A DNA stretch of 64,000 bases from Phymatolithon calcareum (taxonomy: Eukaryota > Rhodophyta > Florideophyceae > Hapalidiales), in contig OZ345376.1 in assembly GCA_977006965.1 (NCBI GenBank), positions 372,001 to 436,000 of the forward strand. Reading direction: 5' to 3'. Position numbers and translations under genes: made by a program. Each line of letters starts with the position of its first letter. The first letter of the stretch is position 1. Below are positions 41,901 to 50,701 of this stretch, piece after piece. The notes below the pieces were generated by a model. The model worked only from the letters and a program-made list of their open reading frames with translations. It was not told the DNA's origin and did no database searches.

Positions 41901-42911
41901 TTGTGGGACATCCCTACTGGAAGAAAAATCTGGTCATCCTCAGATATGCACAGATCTGTGACAAGTGTTTCGTTTACTCCTGATGGGGAAAGAATTATTT
42001 CCGGGTCTTACGATGGTAATGTTGGCATTTGGGACAGGCATGTGGAATCGGAAGTGAATGAACGAGAATATGGACATTGTGGAAGCGTATGGAGCGTTGC
42101 GATAAGCGATGACGGGCTTCGAGTTGCGTCGGGGTCGGAAGATGGAACAGTGCGACTGTGGGACTCGCGTACTGGCAATCCGGTTGGTCGTCCAATGGAA
42201 GGCCACACCGATGTCGTGTTTTGCGTTTCGTTCAGTCGTGATGGGCGACATTTGGTGTCCGGTTCGTGGGACAAAACAGTACGCCTCTGGGACGCAGAGA
42301 CGTCAAATCAGATTGGAGCTCCTCTTGTAGGACACTCTGACTGGGTGACATGTGTGTCGTTCAGCTCGGACGGCCTGCGGATTCTGTCGGGATCGAAAGA
42401 CCGAACTATTCGCATGTGGTACGCCAAATCGGGGGTTCTGATTGGAAATGCGCTGCTGGAGCATAGAGGACCGGTTCTCGCGGTCTCTGAGAGCGGTGAC
42501 GGATCACACGTCGTGTCCCGAGACTACGATGGCAGAGTCATTATTTGGAATCGCTTGAACCGAACTATCGTTTTTCAATCGGCAGAACGTAGCGATTCTG
42601 AAGGCAAATCGGAGATCGAGCATGACAGCGGCACAAGTCACGAAATGACACACGAGGAGGCGGAAAATGTCATTCGTAGTTGTGGGCAAGAGACACGGCG
42701 GCTTTGGCCGGCATCTTTTCCGCCATATACGGCAGATCTGTTCTGTCGAGGTTCCTTTGTGTTTTCGAATGTACCAATTGAAGACACGTTTCTGGGGTCT
42801 CTGCCGTCTTGTGTTCGCTCGTGGAGGTACAATGAGACGAAACGGTTATTTGCCGCAGTACTGGAAAGTGATGCATTAGCCATATGTATTTTGAAAGTGC
42901 GAGGACCATAA
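38934..42911 (+). CDS. STAND/NLR-like receptor: helical domain, NB-ARC, WD40 (copy 1)
   Basis: A 1325-codon intronless gene. Residues 1-150 are predicted helical (MEPIGFGLSIVAEARTIANS start) and resemble HeLo-like N-terminal domains of fungal STAND proteins. NB-ARC follows: P-loop GMAGVGKT (about 216-227), Walker B LFLVDDVW (about 301-309), ITTRN (about 336) and GLPIAL (about 400), then a winged-helix region with LHDLQLDF (about 545), in the place of the MHD motif. Eleven WD40 repeats run from about 756 to 1209, each with the usual GH...V..V.FS..G...SGS.D.T...W pattern. A tail of about 115 residues ends the protein. By analogy with APAF-1 and fungal HET-E, the WD40 domain would sense a ligand, NB-ARC would switch on nucleotide exchange, and the N-terminus would signal. 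Ligand and output are unknown. Confidence 0.9.
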   Translation: MEPIGFGLSIVAEARTIANSITTRIANIRDGPEKFRMLTEKVDGLTVQLASVDELLRTSPGAFPDEVKVTLESVRGTLVQCRSTVEKVCSKAFPAAGSSSRAKMESMIRRTFRAKGISNAMNDLQAPLREASSHLLTLITALATGLKIQDVVVPKLEVYGVCYNTPALPDGTHLNFEAMDAEGNHCTPEGMLKATILAADSSSAVTAAAGSIRHAHGVVGMAGVGKTIALQSLAFDEDIRTRFPDGILYIGLGQGASSSTAIEAITKIMRLTGASVSAVERCSLVKDAVDYAVVWFEGKICLFLVDDVWPTRKCKTGLLHDLRQMLRSCAESRMAITTRNTLIAEAAGQIVDFAPRSPLGPESVSIFMMHATRGVTSVAREEATGELRRSIATILRICAGLPIALAVCGSTVALVAKEQGSFEGGCDAYAVELAKQRSDVGEEEGPEGSSLNSGMMLSLRMLEAEFVQLKSRRGVDVDSTIGDLYTSLCVLRHQAQVPVSVLSGMWKVDKDFALEIARLLNKMSLCKLSFQGLTESVVKEGSVMLHDLQLDFCKRQAEAKKTSSLWHARILSGYMEEVASTCKGSSWDEKGESVEDVLLGQIPRPWWCVGNDGYIHLNVARHLVCGNLGTELAALLLDARWTHVRFEIGGILSLKSDFECLVALGGDVFPLSVRREFELIWKGIQVSWGRVSEGKRSFLLQVCGRLFILRRESSIVRRYLTSVEAHTSVPYLMPVTPFFPDPRSAQVMEIPVGGTCQAVDCSPCGRFIAAGAGNDVVVADASTGEVLKRLKRHSALVRCVTFTGGSKRIVSGSGDNSVVVWEWETSETKSHVLEGHSEGVTDVAVCRDGSKIFSCSADGTFRIWEANTGRQIEEFQQKSEVNCIAVSNDDQYVAIGLGDGTLKVVNSGTGHTVLDDSDAHEDRIYSVAFSARDQLLATGSWDATIRVWDTTTWTCVGGPLKGHGGFVNCVMFSPVGQLIASVSWDNTVLLWDIPTGRKIWSSSDMHRSVTSVSFTPDGERIISGSYDGNVGIWDRHVESEVNEREYGHCGSVWSVAISDDGLRVASGSEDGTVRLWDSRTGNPVGRPMEGHTDVVFCVSFSRDGRHLVSGSWDKTVRLWDAETSNQIGAPLVGHSDWVTCVSFSSDGLRILSGSKDRTIRMWYAKSGVLIGNALLEHRGPVLAVSESGDGSHVVSRDYDGRVIIWNRLNRTIVFQSAERSDSEGKSEIEHDSGTSHEMTHEEAENVIRSCGQETRRLWPASFPPYTADLFCRGSFVFSNVPIEDTFLGSLPSCVRSWRYNETKRLFAAVLESDALAICILKVRGP

Positions 42912-43511
42912 ACAAATTCTGAACGACGCCATTCTTCCAGAGACTGTAAATGCAACAACTTTGTTTCGCCATTAGTGCAGCGATCCCCGCTGCGTCACGC
43001 GCTGAGTAGTTTCCGTGTGAGCATTATGCCCTTTTCGTTGACTCTCCTGTGCCGCGTTCAATATCACATTCGGTTGAAGATGTTTCGTCCGTTCAAGAAG
43101 GAATGTAGCGCAAAACGATGATGGCGCAACTCGTCGCTATTCTATTTCCCAAGCCCTGTAGTTCTCCTAGCATATCGGAGGTGATAAATCAATAGGTGAT
43201 ATACGAGGAGACAGAAAGTACACTATTCGGCACACCCACAGTGTGGATTCAATATTCCTATGATACAGAGTAGGGGAGGTAGCAGTGCTCTTGGTCTGCG
43301 CGGACTTCCAGTGCGTAAGTAAGCAGCATTTCCGCATATGTAATAAAGGAGAACACTAGACGAAATGGGTATGGTCATCTCTATAATCGAAATGTCGCCA
43401 CATCCTCCAGTCGAATGGTATCGATACGTTCATCAAATCTGAAGCGGAACAAGGGTGGTCATTCGTATTGTAAACCTTTTGGGGAATTGTCGATGTGAGC
43501 TTTCGATTCAG
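42912..43511. other. Spacer after NLR-like copy 1
   Basis: Homologous to 54683-55361 in unit 2, with no gene seen. Copy 1 has ATAAACAAA at its end where copy 2 has an AATAAA. Confidence 0.5.
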
Positions 43512-45012
43512 CAGTTCAACGCTTGCGCGGCCGATGAGGAGCGCTTCCAGCCGGACGACGACCTATCGCGCTCGAGTGCGGGCACGCGCTGCACACTAAT
43601 TGCGCGCTCCGCGGGTACGGGTGTGATGGGGGCAGCACCGGCGCCGCCATGGCTGGTGCGGCGGATGAGTTACTCCCCGTGCTCGCGGAGCGGATGCCAT
43701 GCGGTGGCGCTGCGCGGAGCTTGCCGCGCTGGCGAGGGAGAAGACGAGGATCAGAGCGCTCGATGCGACTGGCGATGCACGCGGCGCGCTCGCGGTTGAG
43801 GTGCGCGCGTTGGTCAGACTAAGGCGTGCGGCGCTTGCCGGCGCGACGGCGTGGAGTGCGCCGCCGAGGTTTGTCATGGATCCTGACAGGAGGAGGTCGA
43901 TGCCGGATCAGCGGTCGTACTCGTTCCGGGGCGACGAGGAGCGCTTCCAGCCGGACGACGACCTCATCGCGCTCGAGTGCGGGCACGCGCTTCACGCCAA
44001 CTGCGCGCACCGCGGGTGCGGGTGCGACGGCAGGGGCACCGACGCCGCCATGGCTGGTGTGGCTGATGAATTGCTCCCCGTGCTCGCGCAGCGGGATGCC
44101 ATGCCGTGGAAGTGTGCGGAGCTTGCTGCGCTATCGAGGGAGAAGACGACGATCAGAGCGCTCGATGCCACGGGCGATGGCGAAATGGGCTGCGGTCGAG
44201 GTGCGCGCGTCCGTCAGGCTAAGGCATGCGGCGCTTGCGAGCGCGGCGGCGTAGAGTGCGCAGTTGAGGTTTGTCATGGACCCTGACAGGAGGAGGTCGA
44301 TGCCGGATCAGCGGTCGTACTCTTTCTGCGGCGCCGCGCAGACGCAGAATGTGCTGCATTCGCGGTCGGGGAGGCGCGTCGGGGCTGATGGGGGTGCGTT
44401 AAGAAGGGGGATGTCGTTTGCGAGGCTGCCGAGACCGTTTCGGGGGTCGCCAAGAACGACGTCGCCGAGTCCGTCCGATGTACCTCACGTTTCCAGCACG
44501 CTGTCGGAGCCCGCAAGAGATAGGGCCGTTCGGGGAGCGAGCAATTGGGCGCGTCGTGTCATACGTGTTAGAGATGGGGATTTACTTGCCGCGGAAGCGC
44601 CTGTGCGGGCACACAGTGATGTGCCGCCAAGGTCTCCGTTCTCGGTGTTCCTCGCGCCGAATGTGCCCGTCGTGCTGCGCGTGCCGACGGCGCTAAGGCC
44701 GAATCGGGCAGGAAGAAGGACGAGGCGGGATTACGGCGCGAAGGAAGAGGGGCGCGGGATGGTGCGCGTGGAGAGTATTGGGGAGATTGCCGTTGATGAG
44801 AGTTTGGCCGCGGAGTGTGAGCATGGGGTGAATGTGTGTGTGTGATTGATTTAGAGGAGTTTGAGAAGGGCGATATGCGTGTACGGTTGCCGTGCATGCA
44901 TTTGTTCCATCGGCAATGCCTTCGTCAGCAGGAGCGGCCTTCGTGTCCTATTGACCGGACGCCGGTGGATAAGGGGCAAATTGATGAATTGCCGGTTTGG
45001 GAGAAGAAGTGA
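43512..45012 (+). pseudogene. Degenerate 3' half of the RING gene, unit 1
   Basis: Homology to the complete RING gene starts abruptly at its third module (ACAADEERFQPDDD) and runs to the same last residues (QIDELPVWEKK) and stop. The module 'DEERFQPDDD...CGHALH...KCAELAALAREKT' occurs twice, at 43530-43900 and 43935-44250, an internal duplication. Frames are broken: a missing base in the first copy of the module, a stop near 44254, and an extra GT in a GTGTGTGTGT run at about 44835 that puts the last RING out of frame. The final RING also lacks four residues before LRQQERP. It has no start region and is a pseudogene. Confidence 0.85.
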
Positions 45013-45957
45013 GGGTGATGAATGATGGGAATGGAGGATGTTGTGCGAGTTGGCAAAGGAGTATTTGGGCCCATGTCCATGAAGGCTTATTGCGTTTCGC
45101 GTACGAAGCTTCACGGGAGGGTTCGGAGGTGGCTTGTTGGCTTGTAACGATATTTGTCTCGATACGACATTGGATTAAATCGGGGCAATTTTCTTGAGAG
45201 ACAGTTCGCTCATTGGTGAGAGGGCGGAGATGCTTCTATTGCTTGTATGATAGGTGGTAACCTTACAGTAGTAGCTGATTGAAATGTTGCTCTGTTCGAG
45301 CTCACCTGTAGTGAGTGCGTTTCCTATATTCAGTCAATCGTCGTTCAATGGATTCTCGAAATCACAATATCCACACTTCCATGGACAGGAATTGGATGAA
45401 CGAATTTAATTTAATGATTTTTATGGTGCGCAGAAAATTCGATTTTGATAATATTGTACGACGGTACAGTGAATCGTCCTCGTTAACTGATCTTCGAATT
45501 TAGAATATCCCTGCACGAATACGGTATCATTACATATTTATCTAATTTTTAAGATTCTTAGAAAATACGATTTCTGGAAATCGTCAATGCCTTAGCCACG
45601 GTGCAAGCATTAAATTTGTAAACGTTTTTGAGTCGATTTCATGGCGCATATTCGACACGTGTGCGCTTTGACTACCTGCGAACAAGGTTTCTCATTTTCT
45701 AACATTGGTTTCTGAGCCGAGCACGCAACATATCCTTCAACGAGACGCAGATGACCGCCAAAAACATTTGAGCTATCATACAAATTCGAATTAAGACTAC
45801 TTTGGTATCTGGACATCAGATCTTTCCACATTGGACATCCAGTTTATCAACGATTGAAAGTAGTAGTTTTGGCAAGAGATGCCGATTAATCGGGAAAGTT
45901 CACTAAATTTAGCGAACTTTCCCCTCTTTTTCGGTCCATGTAGCGATTATTACAGTA
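45013..45957. other. Spacer between units 1 and 2
   Basis: The first 200 bases continue the RING 3' flank. The rest is AT-rich and almost identical to 56863-57816. Short frames in it are identical in both units only because the DNA is. Confidence 0.5.
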
Positions 45958-48005
45958 TTGCATTCCTGTTCGAATTCGATCACGTCCCCCTCCTCCGATT
46001 CCTCCGTCCTCTCCCGCTCTGCGCACTCCTCTGCCGAGTTTTGCGCCCTTCCCGAACTTCCCGATCTCCTCTTGCCGGATGATGAATCCGAACCGCTCAC
46101 CGAAGCGGAGGACAATCCCCGTCCGCGCGTATCCGTTCTCGGACATCGCTGCTGTGCGATCGAGGGCGATGCCTTCCGCGCCGGGGAGAGTGTGGCCCGT
46201 CTCCCCCGCGGGTGCGTCTTCCACGGCGACTGCATAGTCCCCTTCATTTTTAGTGCACGCTATGGCGGCTACTGCCCGCTGGACGGCACACCCGTCCCGC
46301 GGGTGCATTCCGCTCTACTCCCCGTGTGGGTGATCCCTTACCCCCCGAACGGCACAACGGCGGCACTAGTCCCCCTCTCCCCGCAGGCGCCGACCACCCC
46401 GCCGCCGACCGCGGAACCCGCGCCACCGCCGCCGGAACCGACGCTCCCGACCCCGGAGAAGTGGGCGCCGACCCGCGGCCAAACATGCGCGATCGACGGC
46501 GCCCGCTTCATCACCGGCGAATCATGCATCCGTCCCCGCTCCTGCGGTCACGTCTTTCACGCCAAGTGCGCTTCCGCCTATCTGGCACGCAAGCATCACC
46601 CCTACTGCCCGCTCGACGGGCGCTCGGTAGGTCCGACCGACGTGCACCCCGTCTTCATCGCCGGCACCTCCCGCGAGGGTCGTCAGGCGCGCACGTCAGA
46701 TCCGCGCGCACTGCGCGCCCTCGTCAGGGCGGCAGCGATGTGCGCGGAGGTTGCAGCGCAGGAGATGTCGGCGCCGCTGCCCGTGCGCGCGACGTACAGT
46801 GCGGAGCGGGCAGCATCCGTGCGGCGCCGCCGCTCCGCGCTGGGCGACCCGCCCGCCACGCCCGACGTGCAGTTTGACGCCTGTGCGGCGGACGAGGAGC
46901 GTTTCCAGCTGGACGACGACGTCATCGCGCTCGAGTGCGGGCATGCACTGCACGCCGGCTGCGCACACCGCGGCTGTGGCTGTGGCTGCGAGGGGAGGAG
47001 TACCGGCGCCGCAATGGCGGGCGCGGCAGCGGAATTGCTCCCGTGCTCGCAGAGCGGGACTCTATGAGGTGGAAGTGTGCGGAGCTTGCCGCGCTGGCGA
47101 GGGAGAAGACGAGGATTCTATCGCTTGACGCGACGGGCGATGCACGCGGCGCTCTTGCCGTTGCCGAACGGGCGGCGGTCGAGGTGCGCGCGTCGGTCAG
47201 ACTGAGGCGTGCGGCGCTTACCGGTGCGACGGCTTGGAGTGCGCAGTCGCGGTTTGTGATGGATTCGGATAGAAGGAGGTCGATGCCGGATCAGCGGTCG
47301 TACTCGTTCCGCGGCGCCGCGCAGACGCAGAATGTGCTGCAATCGCGGTCGGGGAGACGAGGTGGGGCTGAGGGGGGTGCGTTAAGAAGGGGGACGTCGC
47401 TTGCGAGGCTGCCGAGGCCGTTTAGGGGGTCACCGAGGACGGCGTCGCCGACTCCGTCGGATGTACCTCGTGCTTCCAGTACGCTGTCGGAGCCTGCGAG
47501 AGATGGTGCTGTGCGTGCAGCGAGCAATTGGGTGCGTCGCGTGGCACGGGTTAGAGATACTGATTTGCTGGCGGCGGAGGCGCCTGTAAGGGCGCACAGT
47601 GATGTACCGCCAAGGTCGCCGTTTTCTATGTTTCTCGTGCCGGATGTGCCCGTCGTGCTGCCTGTGTCGACGGCGCTCAGGCCGAATCGGGCAGGATGGA
47701 GGAGGATAAGGGAGCACGGGGCGGAGGAGGAGGGGAGCGGGATTGTGCGTGTGGAGAGCGTTGGGGAGATTGGTGTTGAAGGGAGTTTGGCGGCGCAGTG
47801 TGAGCATGGGGTTGATGTTTGTGTGATTGATTTGGAGGAGTTTAAGAAGGGGGATGTGTTTGTGCGGTTGCCGTGTATGCATTCGTTCCATCGGGAATGT
47901 GTGTTGCCTTATCTTCGACAGCAGGAGCGGCCTTCGTGCCCTATTGACCGGACGGCGGTGGATAAGGGACAGATTGATGAATTGCCGGTTTGGGAGAAGA
48001 AGTGA
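45958..48005 (+). pseudogene. Start-less, frameshifted RING gene copy, unit 2
   Basis: This copy matches the complete RING gene from about its residue 55 on. The 5' end is replaced by unrelated spacer, where the open frame begins with TTG and an upstream in-frame stop blocks any ATG. RING modules 1 and 2 are well kept; module 4 ends intact at 48005. One base is missing near 47040 (GCTCCCGTGCTC where the complete gene has GCTCGCCGTGCTC), so the second half is in another frame (46935-48005). The same missing base occurs in unit 3, so it predates that duplication. Product, if any, is unlikely to work as the full protein. Confidence 0.85.
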
Positions 48006-48427
48006 GGATGATAAATGATGGGTATAGAGGATGTTGTGGGAGTTGGTAAAGGAGTATTTGGGCCCATGTGCATGAAAGCTTGTTGCATTTCGCGTATATG
48101 AAGCTTCGCGGAAGGGTTCGAAGGGCTTATTGGTCTTGTATCGATATTGGGCTTCGATAGGTACATTGGATTAAATCGGGGCAGTTTCTTGAGACGGTTC
48201 AAGCATTGGTGAGAGGGGGAGATGCTTTTATGGCTTGCGGGTTGTAGTACAGTAGCTGTTTTAAATGTGATCATACTCGGATGCCATTTTCTACTTCGAG
48301 GTCAATGTAGTTGGTGCGTTTTCTAGGAAGACATCTATGTCTTCCTGACCATCTACACAAAAATTTCTGCAAATAGTGAGGCGACAAATCACTCGTCGCC
48401 ACAAGGCAAACCCTCGAGAAAATGGTA

Positions 48428-48463
48428 CAGTAGAGCCAGATCCCGCGGGATCTGGCTCTACTG
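48428..48463. repeat. Perfect 36-bp palindrome
   Basis: CAGTAGAGCCAGATCCCG is followed at once by its exact reverse complement, with no loop. Unit 1 has only the left arm (AGTAGATCCAGATCCC then GATGCAAC, near 36017-36040). The right arm is an inserted inverted copy of the left. Confidence 0.95.
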
Positions 48464-49618
48464 TGATGCAACACAATTGGATACCAAGAGATTTTACCAG
48501 TAGCACGGCGTATGCTTCAGCAATTTGGCCATTCAGCTGCAGCCCGGCATGCTCTTCAGCATCTAAAATATTGAGCATACAGGGAGAGAAACACAAGTTC
48601 TCTCCATATTTTCTTGTGCGCTGTTAACTTCGGCTTCTGCGAGGATGCCCGCACGAACAGTGTTCCTTCATCTTACAGAAAATCTCTTGGTATTCTTGGC
48701 TCCGATATATACTTGGTTCGGAGGGAAATATTGCTGTGAACGGGTCTCCCTTGCGGGATCAGAGTTGCTATTGTAATTAAGTGGATTTATTGAGAAGGTC
48801 CCAACTAGTCGGCACCTTTCGAAGCGTATATTCTACCACTTCGAAAATTTTCCATTGCCTAGCGCCAACAGATGATTTGGTAAGTTTTAAATAAAATATA
48901 CTTTTCTTCTTCTTCTTGATCAGAATTGCTTGAAAGTGGCGCGAGCCAGGTCATTCTCTCCTGGAGGGGTCCACGTATGCTTCCTCAACATACTGCTGAG
49001 TGTTCCAACTGCCCATTGTAGATTAGTCTCACAACTTGGTACGAACTTGACCAACGATAACCACCTTGATAGCGCAGAAGCTATTCCTGCTTCTGGGCCA
49101 TCCTGCGGAAATTCTTATTATGGATGATCTGGCTCTGGTTGCTCTTCCTCTTCCCCAGATGGTGAGGCTCCAAACACGTTTTATACGGTTTCTAAACACT
49201 ATTATAGGTAGACATGTAAGTCCCAGCTATGCTTGGAACATGCCCAGAAATTGTGGTTGTCCAAGTGTGCGAGGTAAATCATGCACGCGATGCAATAAGG
49301 TGGAAGGAGGACAGCAAGCGTATGTGCTTGTGTCCAACGTAGACAATTACGAACACTCTGCTTTCTTTTATCCTCACTGAGTCTACCTGGTAGACCCAGA
49401 GTTGCTATCGGAAGCTGCAGAGAAAATATTTTCGTACATTTTTTAATACTTTTTCCGCAACCGTAAAGTTTAATGGTCCCTGAGAAACATGCTGTAAAAA
49501 ACTTAGAGTACAGCAAACCTCATAGTGGATCTTCGACCGCAAGAGCTCTTGTGGTGGTCCTGCATTCAGTATCTTCGAACATTATTTTTCTAAATTTAAA
49601 GGTCAACAGAGAACTCGA

Positions 49619-49728
49619 TATATATATATATATTGTTAGATTTAGGCTGTCTACTGACTGTCCAGCCCAGTAGTGAGTGTCTTGAGCGGCAGTATGAGTA
49701 GCGTTTGGAGTAGATTAGTGAGGATCTG
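49619..49728. repeat. TA microsatellite plus about 100-bp insertion
   Basis: Compared with unit 1 (ACTCGATATACAGTATGTATTTCG near 38003), units 2 and 3 carry an expanded TA run and then TGTTAGATTTAGGCTGTCTA and further bases before GGTATGTATTTCG. It begins with TGTTAG like some LTR ends, but has no clear CA end. It may be an LTR fragment or MITE. Confidence 0.5.
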
Positions 49729-50701
49729 GTATGTATTTCGTTAATGCTCGAGCGACGGTGCATGTATTAAATTTGCAAATCAGTTTCACCAGGGGAAAGT
49801 AAAGTGAGAAGAATCGATGAAGCACAGGTAAGTCAATCACTCATACGCAGATTTTGCGGATGAGGGATCGTGAAGAGAGTCAGGAAACGGCTTGAAAAAT
49901 GTGGTATACTGTAAAAATGGAAAATGGAAACCTCGACCGCTCTCCTCTTCTTCCTATTCGCATCATTTGGAGGTACTTGGGGACCCGAACATCGAAATGA
50001 GTAGGCTTGATGATACAACCACATGACAATTTCTAGCCTCGAAAGTAATTACAGACCGTTGGAACATGGACCTACAATGCAGGGTCCGCACTGCATGTGG
50101 TATGAATGACTATTATTAGAATTGCGTAATTGTGAATCGCCTGTTGAAATTAGAATCATAATTCGAATTGTTTGAGTGGGGATTGTGATTGTGTTTCAGA
50201 AATATATATTTCTTGCACACGCAGCGGAAGAGGGAAAAAGTATGATACACACAGAAGAACACAATTTGCAGGTAAATCGTAAAGGTTTATCATACCTTTT
50301 ATTCGCATTCCATCTACTCCTTTCGGGGTAAGGGCGCGCCCTTCGCGGGTTTTTTGTACGGGGAGGGCGCGTAACGTTTCGTCGAACACACTATACCGCT
50401 AGCGCAAAAGCAAGCTGAATCAGCCGAAGTTGAAGCCACGGCCCATCGCTCGCTTCCTATTTGGGTCATTGGCATTGTTTGACCTGCCGTTGAGTGATTC
50501 GCACAAGCTCTCACCGGGAGCACGGACACCCGTGACAATCATTCCAGTCAAACTCTTTCAGAACCGGACAACGCGACACTGCAGCAGCCGTGCACAGTAC
50601 TGTAGTGAACCTCCTAATCATTCTCAACCAAGCCGCCGATCGCTACCTGCTTCATCACTGCCTCCACACCCTGTCTAGGCATTCGACTAAACCTCTTCGA
50701 C

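Larger units (their letters stand above)
33541..45957 (+). repeat. Tandem array unit 1
   Basis: Homology with unit 2 begins inside the RING gene (GCATTCC(C/T)GTTCGAATTCG at 33541 and 45958). It covers the RING gene, spacer, NLR-like gene and downstream degenerate RING copy. Unit 1 alone carries the LINE fragment and the TTAA-type element in its spacer. Confidence 0.8.
48006..50701. other. Spacer and 5' flank of the second NLR-like gene
   Basis: Homologous to unit 1 but without the LINE and TTAA elements. It has instead a perfect palindrome (48428-48463), a segment at 49010-49390 not matching unit 1, a TA run (49619-49633) and about 100 bp of extra sequence (49634-49728). Two short plus frames (48930-49127 and 49066-49380) lack any domain. 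Confidence 0.5.

Noticed and set aside
49066-49380. 104-codon plus-strand frame kept in units 2 and 3
   Set aside because: The two units are nearly identical as DNA, so the shared frame is no evidence of selection, and the frame is absent from unit 1.
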